Part shown: in pieces, positions 56,541 through 64,000 of the stretch
Layout: each line of letters opens with the position of its first letter
Position numbering within the stretch: the first letter of the stretch is position 1
The notes under the pieces: model-generated
What the model saw: only the letters and a program-made list of their open reading frames with translations
Told to the model about the DNA's origin: nothing
Databases searched by the model: none
Position numbers and translations under genes: made by a program
From: JAVBMJ01 sp031551275
Lineage (GTDB): Bacteria; Bacteroidota; Bacteroidia; Bacteroidales; Rikenellaceae
Reading direction: 5' to 3'
Length of the DNA: 64,000 nucleotides
NCBI GenBank assembly: GCA_031551275.1
Contig: JAVBNX010000006.1
Location: 1 to 64,000, forward strand

Positions 56541-58283
56541 TCAGGCGATTTCTTTACCGAAAGTTTCCAGCATGGCCCCGCCTATGCATTCAATGATATC
56601 GGCGCTGTTCATCGCCTCTGCGCCATAACGCCGCGCTGCGATCTCGCCGGCCAATCCTTGAATATATACACCTGTAACCGACGCTTCAAAAGCCGGATAC
56701 CCGCGTGCCACAAGCCCTGTGATCAATCCTGCCAATACATCCCCGCTGCCGCCCTTCGCCATTCCAGGTGTTCCGGTCGAGTTGAATATTTTGCGTCCGT
56801 CAGGCGATACGATCATCGTGTGAGCGCCCTTCAGTACAACTATCAGGCTGTATTCGCGCGCCAACTCATCCACTTTTTGTAACTTCTCCTCCTCGCTTTT
56901 CCAGTCGCCCACCAACCGCTTCAACTCGCCGACATGGGGTGTTACAATACTCAACGGGGGTAATTTTTTCAAGTATTCACGTTTCGCCGCCACTATATTC
57001 AATGCGTCCGCATCCAATAATATACAGGGCGTGGTTACATTTGTATTCACATTTGTAACTTCACGAACGATATCGCTGGATGCCGTAGTCGCCACTTTCT
57101 CCAACAATGCACCCAAAGCCGTGACGCTCTGCAGATCCTGTCCCAGCCCGCAACCTATCCCGACCGCCCTGTACTTATCCAACCCACCGGGAACCAAACT
57201 AAAGCAATCCGCCCGGTCCAGCTCCTGGATCGCCGAGGGCCAGCCCACCGCCATAGCCGTAGAGAGGCACTCCGGGATATGCGCCGTTACCAACCCGCAT
57301 CCCGACCTCAACGCTCCACCGGCAGCCAAAAGCGCGGCGCCCGGCATACTGCGCGACCCGCAGATCAATAAGGCATGCCCAAAGTCGCCTTTGTGCCCGA
57401 ATTCCGTCCGGGAAGGCCGGTATGCGGCCAAAGAGCGCACAAAATCCCTGTCCGCATACTCATAAACACTCTCCGCTTCTGCCATGTACAGCGCGTCCAA
57501 ACCGATATCCAATACCTCCATCCGGCCGCCTTCACGCCCGCTTTCAGGCAAAAGAAGCGACAACTTTGGGAATTGCAGCGTAAGTGTGCGATCCGCCCTA
57601 ACACTTACTCCTGCAGGGGTGTTTACAAATGCAAACACATTTGTAAACTCACTCGGTATCCCGGAAGGAAGGTCGATAGCTACCACCTCCAGCGGCCTTA
57701 CCGCCTCCAAAGCCCGGGCCAACGAAGCCAAGGGCTCCCGCAGCCCGCCTTCACACCCCGTCCCGAGCAACGCATCGACCACCACGGTCTGCGCGCCTGT
57801 GTATTGTGTCAATATATCCGTATAAAAGCCTGTGTGCATCCCGCCGGAGCAGCCTGCCGCCTCGGTTGCACTACCCGCCCCGATTGCACGGTCGTTGCCT
57901 GCCGCCTCGGATATACGGCTTCTGCCTGACATCCCGCCAGCATGGCTGTAATCTGCCGGAATCCCCTCGATCCGCACCACTTCACGGGGCAAGCGCCCGA
58001 GGTTGGCCCTGCATTCCGCGGTCATCTCTTTTGCGTTGCAGGTCAGCAGCACATTACACCTACGTCCTGCAACGCTCAGCAACCTGGCCGCAGCCAATCC
58101 GTCGCCCCCGTTATTTCCCTTACCGATCAAAAAAAGAAAGTCCTGCGTACCAGGATAAAGGGCACACAAGCGCCTTGCGATAGCCTCGGACGCCCGCTCC
58201 ATCAAGTCGAGACCCGATATCGGCTCCCGGGCGATTGTTATCGCATCCGCTTCTTTTATATGCCTGCCTGTAAGTATCTTCAT
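56541..58283 (-). CDS. nnr: Bifunctional NAD(P)H-hydrate repair enzyme (epimerase and dehydratase)
   Basis: Repairs hydrated NADH/NADPH. The 580-residue protein has the N-terminal epimerase domain with GKGNNGGDGLAAARLL and LLGTGCEGGL. The C-terminal ADP-dependent dehydratase domain has GHKGDFGHALLICGS and AKGGSGDVLAGLITG. It is longer than usual owing to insertions: an Ala/Gly/Ser-rich stretch at about 112-155 (two in-frame 45-base repeats), FTNVFAFVN at 213-221 and VTNVNTNVT at 409-417. The last two are encoded by ACAAATGT-type repeats. The ATG at 58283 gives the usual MKILTGRHIKEADA start. It follows the XRE gene by 36 bases. Confidence 0.9.
   Translation of the reverse strand: MKILTGRHIKEADAITIAREPISGLDLMERASEAIARRLCALYPGTQDFLFLIGKGNNGGDGLAAARLLSVAGRRCNVLLTCNAKEMTAECRANLGRLPREVVRIEGIPADYSHAGGMSGRSRISEAAGNDRAIGAGSATEAAGCSGGMHTGFYTDILTQYTGAQTVVVDALLGTGCEGGLREPLASLARALEAVRPLEVVAIDLPSGIPSEFTNVFAFVNTPAGVSVRADRTLTLQFPKLSLLLPESGREGGRMEVLDIGLDALYMAEAESVYEYADRDFVRSLAAYRPSRTEFGHKGDFGHALLICGSRSMPGAALLAAGGALRSGCGLVTAHIPECLSTAMAVGWPSAIQELDRADCFSLVPGGLDKYRAVGIGCGLGQDLQSVTALGALLEKVATTASSDIVREVTNVNTNVTTPCILLDADALNIVAAKREYLKKLPPLSIVTPHVGELKRLVGDWKSEEEKLQKVDELAREYSLIVVLKGAHTMIVSPDGRKIFNSTGTPGMAKGGSGDVLAGLITGLVARGYPAFEASVTGVYIQGLAGEIAARRYGAEAMNSADIIECIGGAMLETFGKEIA
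57034..57059. repeat. ACATTTGTA repeat pair inside nnr
   Basis: ACATTTGTA occurs twice 12 bases apart (57037 and 57049), within a segment bounded by GTTACA and TGTAAC. It encodes VTNVNTNVT in the dehydratase domain. Confidence 0.5.
57621..57648. repeat. GTTTACAAATG inverted repeat inside nnr
   Basis: GTTTACAAATG and CATTTGTAAAC form a perfect 11-base inverted repeat with a six-base spacer, lying in the coding region of the epimerase domain (encoding FTNVFAFVN). Confidence 0.55.
57852..57941. repeat. 45-base in-frame repeat in nnr
   Basis: GCCTGCCGCCTCGG occurs at 57852 and again at 57897, exactly 45 bases apart. The remaining parts of the units have diverged. They encode the TEAAG/SEAAG blocks of the insertion. 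Confidence 0.5.
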
Positions 58284-58291
58284 TTTGGCTA

Positions 58292-58302
58292 CATTTGTAA
58301 AC
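58292..58302. repeat. CATTTGTAAAC copy just upstream of nnr
   Basis: Same sequence as one arm of the inverted repeat at 57621-57648, located 8 bases before the nnr start codon, in the leader between the XRE stop and nnr. Confidence 0.5.
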
Positions 58303-58319
58303 AAGCGGAAAAAACGCCG

Positions 58320-58991
58320 TTATTCCGGCTCGTACAACACAAATTTACGGTTTTTGAACAAAACGACAATGCTCTCTATCGCGTTCTCCGCACTTTTGAC
58401 CGGAAGTGTATGCGCCGGTTCAAAACCCGGGGTGGCGGCAGTAATGGAACCATCTCCGTCGACTTGAGCATTACCAGTAACACCGATCCCGGCCTTTTCT
58501 GCATCGCCGCTGGCAGTGGCAGTGACACTGCCACCAACGCCGTCTATCTTCGTGCCGGCGCTATTCGCATTTGCCACAGCCTCCATCTCCGGCCCCGGTA
58601 CCGGAACCGGCTTCACTCCAAGATAAACATCGCTCCCGGCTTCCGTTTCCTGGTCGTAATCTTTCCCTCCCCAGAGATCCAACTCCGCCTCCGGCTTTAT
58701 AGGCGCCTGTGCCCGCAAATCTTCCACCTGCGAACCGTCTGCCTGCCAACTATTTGGCTGCGAACCATGCATGGCCCTGTTCTGCCGGTACATCTGTCCC
58801 TGTCCGGTAATCAACCAATCGGGATCCACGGCCGGGAAAGAGGTCATGATCGCTTTGATCAGTTCGTACCCTGGTTTGTTGCGCCCGGCCAGAATATGCG
58901 AGATCGCTGAGGGCTGAAAACCTACTTTCTCAGCGAATTTCCTTGAACTCAATCCTTCCGCCTGGAGTATCTGGGCCACTCTGTCTTTCAT
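58320..58991 (-). CDS. XRE-type helix-turn-helix regulator with low-complexity linker
   Basis: Putative DNA-binding protein of 223 residues. The N-terminal Cro/CI-type domain (residues about 1-60) has SSRKFAEKVGFQPSAISHILAGRNKPG. A long Gly/Ala/Thr/Asp-rich linker at about 130-190 (GVGGSVTATASGDAEKAG) follows. The protein ends with KSAENAIESIVVLFKNRKF and a VLYEPE tail, of the kind seen at the end of Bacteroidetes helix-turn-helix proteins. Function is unknown. nnr follows in the same direction after 36 bases. Start is the ATG at 58991; a GTG at 58997 is possible. Confidence 0.8.
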   Translation of the reverse strand: MKDRVAQILQAEGLSSRKFAEKVGFQPSAISHILAGRNKPGYELIKAIMTSFPAVDPDWLITGQGQMYRQNRAMHGSQPNSWQADGSQVEDLRAQAPIKPEAELDLWGGKDYDQETEAGSDVYLGVKPVPVPGPEMEAVANANSAGTKIDGVGGSVTATASGDAEKAGIGVTGNAQVDGDGSITAATPGFEPAHTLPVKSAENAIESIVVLFKNRKFVLYEPE

Positions 58992-58995
58992 ATTC

Positions 58996-59005
58996 ACAAA
59001 TGTTT
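58996..59005. repeat. ACAAATGTTT copy next to the XRE start codon
   Basis: First of two copies of ACAAATGTTT around the XRE promoter; it lies a few bases upstream of the ATG. Confidence 0.5.
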
Positions 59006-59018
59006 TGCGATCACTTTA

Positions 59019-59026
59019 CAAAAATA
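59019..59026 (-). promoter_or_regulatory. Candidate -7 box for the XRE-nnr pair
   Basis: TATTTTTG on the minus strand, 27 bases before the ATG at 58991. A TTTTG about 19 bases upstream, next to the second ACAAATGTTT copy, would be the -33 element. Confidence 0.6.
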
Positions 59027-59049
59027 AAAACAATCCCGATGATTACAAA

Positions 59050-59059
59050 ACAAATGTTT
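59050..59059. repeat. Second ACAAATGTTT copy upstream of the XRE promoter
   Basis: Identical to the copy at 58996, 54 bases away, abutting the -33 region. The two copies bracket the promoter. Confidence 0.5.
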
Positions 59060-59448
59060 CACTTACTCCAAATTCCAGAGGGAAAAATACCCAATGAAAA
59101 ATACATGAAAATAGGGGAGAGGAAGCCTATTTTGACATAACTTAAAGTAGTTAATTACATGGCACCAATAAACTCCATGGTTATCAGTCAATTAGAAGCA
59201 TTTATTTCACAATTTCATGTGTATTACAAAAATCCAATCGCAACTAATTCATTTGCAATTAAACTATTGATAAAACTACATAGCAGCAACAGACTGGTAA
59301 TACATAACTTACAATCTAAAAATACAATAATTCAACCCAAATTATTAACGCGAAAAACAGATAAAAAAGCCCATTTTACACCTATTTTTCGCCAAATTAT
59401 CCCGGAAAAGAAAGGAGCTCCCTACCCCACTCCACCAGCAATATAAAA
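59060..59448. other. AT-rich intergenic stretch, no supported gene
   Basis: About 390 bases lie between the XRE promoter and the DUF5689 stop. The stretch is strongly AT-rich compared with its surroundings and shows no clear terminator or RNA gene. An open frame at 59159-59446 exists but reads like noncoding DNA. I see nothing else in it. Confidence 0.6.
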
Positions 59449-60255
59449 TCAATACTCCCTGCGAGGAGAATAAAATAAAACCCCTCGATCCCACCTCGCA
59501 ACCTGAATCCGGTATCTGCCGCCAAAAGCCCCGAGCACACCTTCAATGTAACCGTTCCCGTCTGGAACTTGGACGCCGGCAAAAATCGCCCCGGGCAAAA
59601 CGACCATATCGAGCGTATCCCGATCTGCATCGACCAGATGCCTGACGGCCAAAGTCCCAGCCGATGCGTTACCCACGGCCAACGAAAGCTCCTCGTCGAT
59701 AAACTGCATTCCCTCGAATGCCACCCACGTGGAAAGATAGCGCGCACTCAACTCTCCCACCGTCAGCAAAACGGGCCGAAACTCCGCAACGGCCGCCTCC
59801 GTATCAACCCGGATATGCCCTGCGAGCTGTTCTGCCGAGAGCCGACCGACCTGGTAGCGGTAGTCCCCCGAGGCTGCACCCAACTGAAGGTCATCCCCGT
59901 ATCGCCCGATTACCAAGGAGTTGCAACTCACAACTACCGTTGACCCGACGGGGTATATCTGGAATATCTCCTCTACGTCGGCCAGTATCTCGATCCCGCC
60001 CGACTCATCCTGGACCACAAAACTGCGTGAAAAATTCCCGTACGCATCTGTACTGACGACCTTGCCCCGGATCTCAAAATCCCCCTGAATCGTTACCGCC
60101 GCATTGTTGTAGAGCGACCTCAAATAAGCGATCGACTTATCGGGCTGCGCATCATCCCCATCGTTCGTGTCGATATAATGCCCCCGCGTGCAACTGCAAA
60201 ACAACAAGCAAGTTAGCAAAAATAATGAAGTCTTATTGAGCCATTCAAATACCAT
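59449..60255 (-). CDS. DUF5689-like surface lipoprotein
   Basis: Exported 268-residue lipoprotein with lipobox LLFCSC (cysteine near residue 22). The body has the pattern of DUF5689: AYLRSLY, the RGKVVSTDAYGN strand, and SFVVQDESGGIEI with later OB-like strands. Function is unknown, though such proteins occur with TonB-dependent receptors; none is visible here. No good -7 box was found upstream. A TTGTAA-N6-TCACAA near-palindrome lies at 60335-60352 in the 150-base gap. Confidence 0.75.
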   Translation of the reverse strand: MVFEWLNKTSLFLLTCLLFCSCTRGHYIDTNDGDDAQPDKSIAYLRSLYNNAAVTIQGDFEIRGKVVSTDAYGNFSRSFVVQDESGGIEILADVEEIFQIYPVGSTVVVSCNSLVIGRYGDDLQLGAASGDYRYQVGRLSAEQLAGHIRVDTEAAVAEFRPVLLTVGELSARYLSTWVAFEGMQFIDEELSLAVGNASAGTLAVRHLVDADRDTLDMVVLPGAIFAGVQVPDGNGYIEGVLGAFGGRYRIQVARWDRGVLFYSPRREY

Positions 60256-60350
60256 ATTCGGGTATATTTATAAGCTATTTCGCTATAAATATAATGCTAT
60301 TCAACCTGATTATAAGCCCCTAGCCCGATCAATCTTGTAACACAAGTCAC

Positions 60351-60380
60351 AAAAAAGCCGTCCTGCAAAAGCAGAACGGC
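60351..60380 (-). terminator. Terminator of the HIT gene
   Basis: On the minus strand GCCGTTCTGC and GCAGGACGGC (one wobble pair) close a TTTT loop, followed by six T residues. Confidence 0.8.
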
Positions 60381-60405
60381 ACTATTTTCAATACAGTTGT
60401 AATTT

Positions 60406-60792
60406 CTATGCCTGCGAGATCATCGTGCAAACCTCCACGAACTCCTCTTTCGAAAGTTGCAGCTTATGGGCGAAGTTCACATCCCCCTCACTATTGATCG
60501 GGATCAGGTGGATATGCGCGTGCGGGACTTCCATTCCGAGCACCACGACCGCCACCCTCTTGCAGCCAGTTGCCTTCTTGATTCTGGCCGCACATTTTTT
60601 CGCGAACACCATCAACGACGACAGTTGTTCGTCATCGAGGTCGAACAGGTAATCGATCTCCATTTTAGGGATTACCAGGGTGTGCCCCTTCTGAACCGGA
60701 TTGATATCGAGGAACGCCAGGTGCTCCGCATCCTCTGCGATTTTGTAACACGGTATTTCCCCGTTAACGATACGTGTGAAAATTGACGCCAT
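60406..60792 (-). CDS. HIT family nucleotide-binding protein
   Basis: Cytosolic 128-residue protein of the HinT branch (nucleotide phosphoramidase). FTRIVNGEIPCYKI is the typical N-terminus and VPHAHIHLIP the HxHxH catalytic motif. The physiological substrate is unknown. It has its own terminator; the 125 bases upstream hold no clear promoter box. Confidence 0.92.
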   Translation of the reverse strand: MASIFTRIVNGEIPCYKIAEDAEHLAFLDINPVQKGHTLVIPKMEIDYLFDLDDEQLSSLMVFAKKCAARIKKATGCKRVAVVVLGMEVPHAHIHLIPINSEGDVNFAHKLQLSKEEFVEVCTMISQA

Positions 60793-60917
60793 ATTTATCT
60801 GAATTACACTATTTTACCATCAAAAACAATGTGGATTTGACCATCCGAGAATCCGGTAAAAGAAATTTACCGTCCCCACCCCGGCAAATATCCGCTCCAG
60901 CGAGGCTCAAAATCCAA

Positions 60918-61595
60918 TCAATACGCCTCTTCGAACCTGGGCTTCAGAATTTCGGAATAGACCACCGCCTTGTCCAGATCAAAGTCGCTGATCATCTTTA
61001 CCAATGCCTCATGCTCCGCGCTGTTGGCCGCTTCTTCCAGAAGGATCTCCCCGTCCTGTGTGCCCCCGGAGATACCACCCTCTGTTTGCGCCTGCCCCAT
61101 GGCCGTCTTGCCGTCCGCAGCCCAGGCCGCCGCTTTTCCCCGTCCGTCCGCCCCGAAAATATATTCATCCTCCCGGGCCGCCTGTGCAAATCTCCCCGAG
61201 CTGGTCGAAGGGGGGTCAGCAACCGTGGCATCCACCGGCCGCGGCGAAACGGGAGGGGGCGCCGGGATGTGTGTCATCGGCTGGGCGGGATGCGTCATCG
61301 GCCTCGGGTTCCCAATCGGTCGTGCAGCCGGCTCTCCCGACGACGGCATACCCTGCCCCGAAGCCGGAGCGCCCGGTCTGGGAAAAACAGGCGGATTCTC
61401 CCGACCATCCTGCCGCGCGGTAGAGGGCATGGCCGGTCCTCCCGGCACAACGGGCCTGGCCGCAGGCCGTTGCACGGGCGGTGGCGGCGGTGCTGCCCCA
61501 CGCTCGCGCTTCTGTTTCGCGTTTTTGTTGACCGTCGTTATCACGCTGATAACCATGATGGCGACCCAAATCAATACTCCAGTCCAGCCTTCCAT
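60918..61595 (-). CDS. Proline-rich membrane-anchored protein
   Basis: This 225-residue protein has one N-terminal helix (TGVLIWVAIMVISVITTV), a proline/glycine/alanine-rich low-complexity middle (residues about 30-130), and a conserved-looking C-terminus (FDLDKAVVYSEILKPRFEE). The C-terminal pattern is familiar from uncharacterised Bacteroidales proteins. Function unknown. It lies 11 bases after rel and is probably cotranscribed with it. Confidence 0.65.
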   Translation of the reverse strand: MEGWTGVLIWVAIMVISVITTVNKNAKQKRERGAAPPPPPVQRPAARPVVPGGPAMPSTARQDGRENPPVFPRPGAPASGQGMPSSGEPAARPIGNPRPMTHPAQPMTHIPAPPPVSPRPVDATVADPPSTSSGRFAQAAREDEYIFGADGRGKAAAWAADGKTAMGQAQTEGGISGGTQDGEILLEEAANSAEHEALVKMISDFDLDKAVVYSEILKPRFEEAY

Positions 61596-61606
61596 AGCAT
61601 CCTTTT

Positions 61607-63820
61607 TTATTCTTTCAAACTGCTGCTGCGGTTGATCTTCTCGATCCCCTTAATCTTCCCCACCCTGTCGATCAGGTTGTTCAACTCGGCGATATTCCTC
61701 ACATAGAGGGTTATAACCCCCTCGAATATCCCGTCGTGGCTGTGCATATTCAGCTCCCGCATGTTGGTATTCAACTCGCCTGCAATAACTTGCAAAATAT
61801 CGAGCAGTATCCCCATCCTGTCGATCCCGCGGATCTCGATTACCGACAGGTAGGTCATTACTTTCTCGCTCGACCACTTGACCGAAGTAAGCCGTTCGCC
61901 GTGTTGCGAGGCGAGGCGCATCAATTCGGGACACATACTCTTGTGTACCACGATCTTACCTAATACAGGATCCTTGTATCCTACCACCTCGTCGCCCGGG
62001 ATGGGCTTGCAGCATTCGGCCGTCACGAACTGCACGTCGGCCTGCTCCGCTTCGTTCCCGGCATGCTCTTTTTGATCGCCCGACCCCAGGAACTTAAAGG
62101 GGTTGACCAACTGGAAAGACCAGAGTTTAAGCACCTTATTGCTCGAATTCTGCCTCAGCACCTTGCCCAGTCCGTCGAGTTTGAGTATCCCGGTCCCCAG
62201 CTTGATGTAAAATTCATCCTTGTTGGTGCACCCATACGCGGGCAACACCTTGCGGAAGACCCTCGCACTGGGTTTGATCCCGAACTCGCGCAACGCCTTC
62301 TCGAAGATCTCGATGCCCGACTCGATGTTGTTCTGCGTATCGCGCTTGAGGTAGTTCTTGATCGCCTGCTTGGCCTTGGCCGTGGTCACGTGGTCCAGCC
62401 AGTCGGGCTTGGGGGTCACGCTGTCCGAGGTGATGATCTCGATCTGGTCCCCGCCGTATATGGGGGTAAAGATCGATTCGATCTTGTGGTTGATCTTCGC
62501 GCCGATGGCCTTGTTGCCGATCTTGGTGTGGATGTCGTAGGCGAAATCCAGCGCCGTCGACCCCTGGGGCATCCTTCTGGAATCCCCTTTGGGCGTGAAC
62601 ACCACGATCTCGGAGGTGTACAACGTCATTTTGAAGTTGTCCAGGAAGTCGACCGCGTTCTCCACCGGGCTGTTCAACGCCTCGCGTATCTTCTTCAACC
62701 ACTTGTCGAACTCGTCCTCGTCGGACGATATGACCGCCTGTTTGTACTTCCAATGCGCCGCAAAGCCCTTCTCTGCGATCTCCTCCATCCTCTGGGAGCG
62801 GATCTGCACCTCGGCCCAAACCCCCTCCGGCCCCATCACAGTCGCATGCAACGCCTCGTAGCCGTTAGCCTTGGGCACAGTTACCCAGTCGCGCAACCGG
62901 TCCTGCTTGGGTTGGTAAATATCGGTGATCAACGAATAGATGTGCCAGCACTGCGACTTTTCAGGGATCAAATCGGTCGGTTTGAAGATGATCCGGATCG
63001 CCACGATGTCGTAGATCTCCTCGAACGGGACCCCTTTGCGCTGCATTTTGGACCAGATCGAGTAGACGCTCTTCGTGCGGCCGGAGATCTCGAATTCGAT
63101 CTCGTTCTCCCTTAATTTCTCGATGATCGGCGCGTTGAATTTCTCGATGAACTGCGCCCGGTTGGCCTCGGTCTCCTCAAGTTTGCGGGTAATGTCCGCG
63201 TAATCGTCGGGAAACCTGTATTTTAGACTAAGGTCCTCCAACTCGGTCTTGATCGCGTACAGCCCCAGCCGGTAAGCCAGCGGGGCGAACAGGTAGATCG
63301 TCTCCGAGGTAATCTTGATCTGCTTGGCCAGGGGCATCGATCCCAGCGTGCGCATGTTGTGCAGCCTGTCGGCGATCTTGATCAGGATTACCCGCACGTC
63401 GTCCGAGAGGGTGAGCAGCACCTTGCGGAAGTACTCGGCCTGCTCCGAGGTGTCGGCGTTGAACACCCCGGCCATCTTGGTCAGCCCGTCCACCATGACG
63501 GCGATCTTGGGCCCGAACATCTGCTCGATCTCCTCGACCGTGTAGGCGGTATCCTCCACCACGTCGTGCAGCAGCGAGGCCGCCACCGATTTGACGCCCA
63601 GCCCGATCTCGTCGACCACGATCCGGGCCACCTCGATCGGGTGGATGATGTAGGGCTCGCCCGAGCGCCTGCGCACACCGGTATGGGCCTCCTTTGCCAG
63701 GAAGAAAGCCTTCTTGACCAGGTTCCAGTCCTCCTCGGTCCTGCAAATCTCCTTGCACGACTCGAGCAGGCCCTGGTAAGCCTGATCGATCAGTTGCTCA
63801 TCCTTCTCGGTGTAGGCCAT
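61607..63820 (-). CDS. rel: RelA/SpoT family (p)ppGpp synthetase/hydrolase
   Basis: Stringent-response enzyme of 737 residues. The N-terminal HD hydrolase domain has HPIEVARIVVD and SLLHDVVEDT. The synthetase domain includes YDIVAIRIIFKP and KANGYEALHATVMGP. TGS (VVFTPKGDSRRMPQGSTALDF) and a C-terminal ACT domain (IEIRGIDRMGIL) follow. The intact HD motif supports a bifunctional or hydrolase-capable enzyme. recA ends 12 bases upstream, so the two genes share direction and likely a transcript. Confidence 0.93.
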   Translation of the reverse strand: MAYTEKDEQLIDQAYQGLLESCKEICRTEEDWNLVKKAFFLAKEAHTGVRRRSGEPYIIHPIEVARIVVDEIGLGVKSVAASLLHDVVEDTAYTVEEIEQMFGPKIAVMVDGLTKMAGVFNADTSEQAEYFRKVLLTLSDDVRVILIKIADRLHNMRTLGSMPLAKQIKITSETIYLFAPLAYRLGLYAIKTELEDLSLKYRFPDDYADITRKLEETEANRAQFIEKFNAPIIEKLRENEIEFEISGRTKSVYSIWSKMQRKGVPFEEIYDIVAIRIIFKPTDLIPEKSQCWHIYSLITDIYQPKQDRLRDWVTVPKANGYEALHATVMGPEGVWAEVQIRSQRMEEIAEKGFAAHWKYKQAVISSDEDEFDKWLKKIREALNSPVENAVDFLDNFKMTLYTSEIVVFTPKGDSRRMPQGSTALDFAYDIHTKIGNKAIGAKINHKIESIFTPIYGGDQIEIITSDSVTPKPDWLDHVTTAKAKQAIKNYLKRDTQNNIESGIEIFEKALREFGIKPSARVFRKVLPAYGCTNKDEFYIKLGTGILKLDGLGKVLRQNSSNKVLKLWSFQLVNPFKFLGSGDQKEHAGNEAEQADVQFVTAECCKPIPGDEVVGYKDPVLGKIVVHKSMCPELMRLASQHGERLTSVKWSSEKVMTYLSVIEIRGIDRMGILLDILQVIAGELNTNMRELNMHSHDGIFEGVITLYVRNIAELNNLIDRVGKIKGIEKINRSSSLKE

Positions 63821-63832
63821 TTGTTGCGCGTC

Positions 63833-64000
63833 CTATTTTTTCAGCGTTTCGCGGACTTTGGCTTCGATTTCCTTAGCCAGGGCCTCGTCGGTGGTCAGCA
63901 GCTCCTTGACCGCATCGCGGCCCTGGGCCAGTTTGCGCTCCCCGTAGGAGAACCACGAACCGCTCTTCTTGATCACGCCGTTGTCCACGCCTATGTCGAT
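63833..64000 (-). CDS. recA: Recombinase RecA (partial, C-terminus only)
   Basis: The last 55 residues of RecA are visible: VIKKSGSWFSYGERKLAQGRD and the acidic/basic tail. The rest lies beyond the right edge. The stop codon is at 63833-63835. rel follows after 12 bases. Confidence 0.95.
   Translation of the reverse strand: MDIGVDNGVIKKSGSWFSYGERKLAQGRDAVKELLTTDEALAKEIEAKVRETLKK

Noticed and set aside
59159..59446. A 95-codon plus-strand frame in the AT-rich gap
   Set aside because: It has no family signal, no good promoter box and a composition like the surrounding noncoding DNA. The proline-rich end (YPTPPAI) does not look like a protein end. It could still be a small foreign gene.
1..64000. 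tRNA, rRNA, CRISPR arrays, insertion sequences, prophage or integrative-element genes
   Set aside because: I saw no cloverleaf candidates in the gaps, no regularly spaced repeats and no transposase, integrase or mobilisation proteins. A tRNAscan or ISfinder run could still find something short.

Overview
The window is a chromosomal segment of a GC-rich member of the Bacteroidales, most likely Alistipes or another Rikenellaceae (an inference). The evidence is many promoters with the Bacteroidetes -7 box TAnnTTTG close to start codons, Na+-NQR, a DUF6562/fimbrillin-type surface locus, DUF5689 and SusD-less surface lipoproteins, FucP/YbjJ-type MFS carriers and a PAS sensor kinase, all in compact, high-GC, largely housekeeping DNA. 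I saw no tRNA or rRNA gene, insertion sequence, integrase, prophage or CRISPR array. Genes at both ends run off the window: mtaB on the left and recA on the right.

Layout. 0-6 kb: mtaB, a metal ABC permease, an AT-richer membrane protein, an LptF/LptG permease, ribBA and fmt. 6-13.7 kb: a tight minus-strand run of MFS carrier, ROK kinase, outer-membrane barrel, phoH, purC, pepD, lipid kinase and DUF2007. 13.8-25.4 kb: SGNH hydrolase, der, a Crp/Fnr regulator, thiM-thiE, a thioesterase, DUF2089 and Yip1/DUF3887 proteins, GNAT, DUF418, guaB, a RibF-like protein with a broken kinase half, rex and a HAD phosphatase. 25.4-29.2 kb: dgkA-type kinase, D-2-hydroxyacid dehydrogenase, tcdA, tatD and hydE. 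29.3-35.4 kb: complete nqrABCDEF. 35.4-39.7 kb: patatin, zinc-type ABC binding protein and ATPase, hcp.

39.7-44.5 kb is a surface locus with an outer-membrane barrel and two related fimbrillin-like lipoproteins, the second carrying a beta-helix. 44.9-49.3 kb is a small pectin/hexuronate module with a pectate lyase, a LacI regulator and an ExuT-like carrier. Both target promoters have nearly the same 16-bp palindrome directly after the -7 box. 49.4-56.5 kb: an orphan PAS histidine kinase with a four-cysteine cluster, a beta-lactamase-type hydrolase, a DUF805 protein, a YbjJ-like MFS, a serine-type sulfatase and a small membrane protein. 56.5-60.8 kb: an XRE regulator followed by nnr, with ACAAATG-type repeats around and inside them, then a DUF5689 lipoprotein and a HIT protein. 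60.9-64 kb: recA, rel and a proline-rich membrane protein in one run.

The regulatory observations most worth following are a near-perfect Rex-type palindrome (29261-29278) upstream of nqrA with rex itself in the same window, the twin LacI operators, the autoregulatory-looking palindrome before the DUF2089 gene, and the ACAAATG repeats around the XRE-nnr pair.
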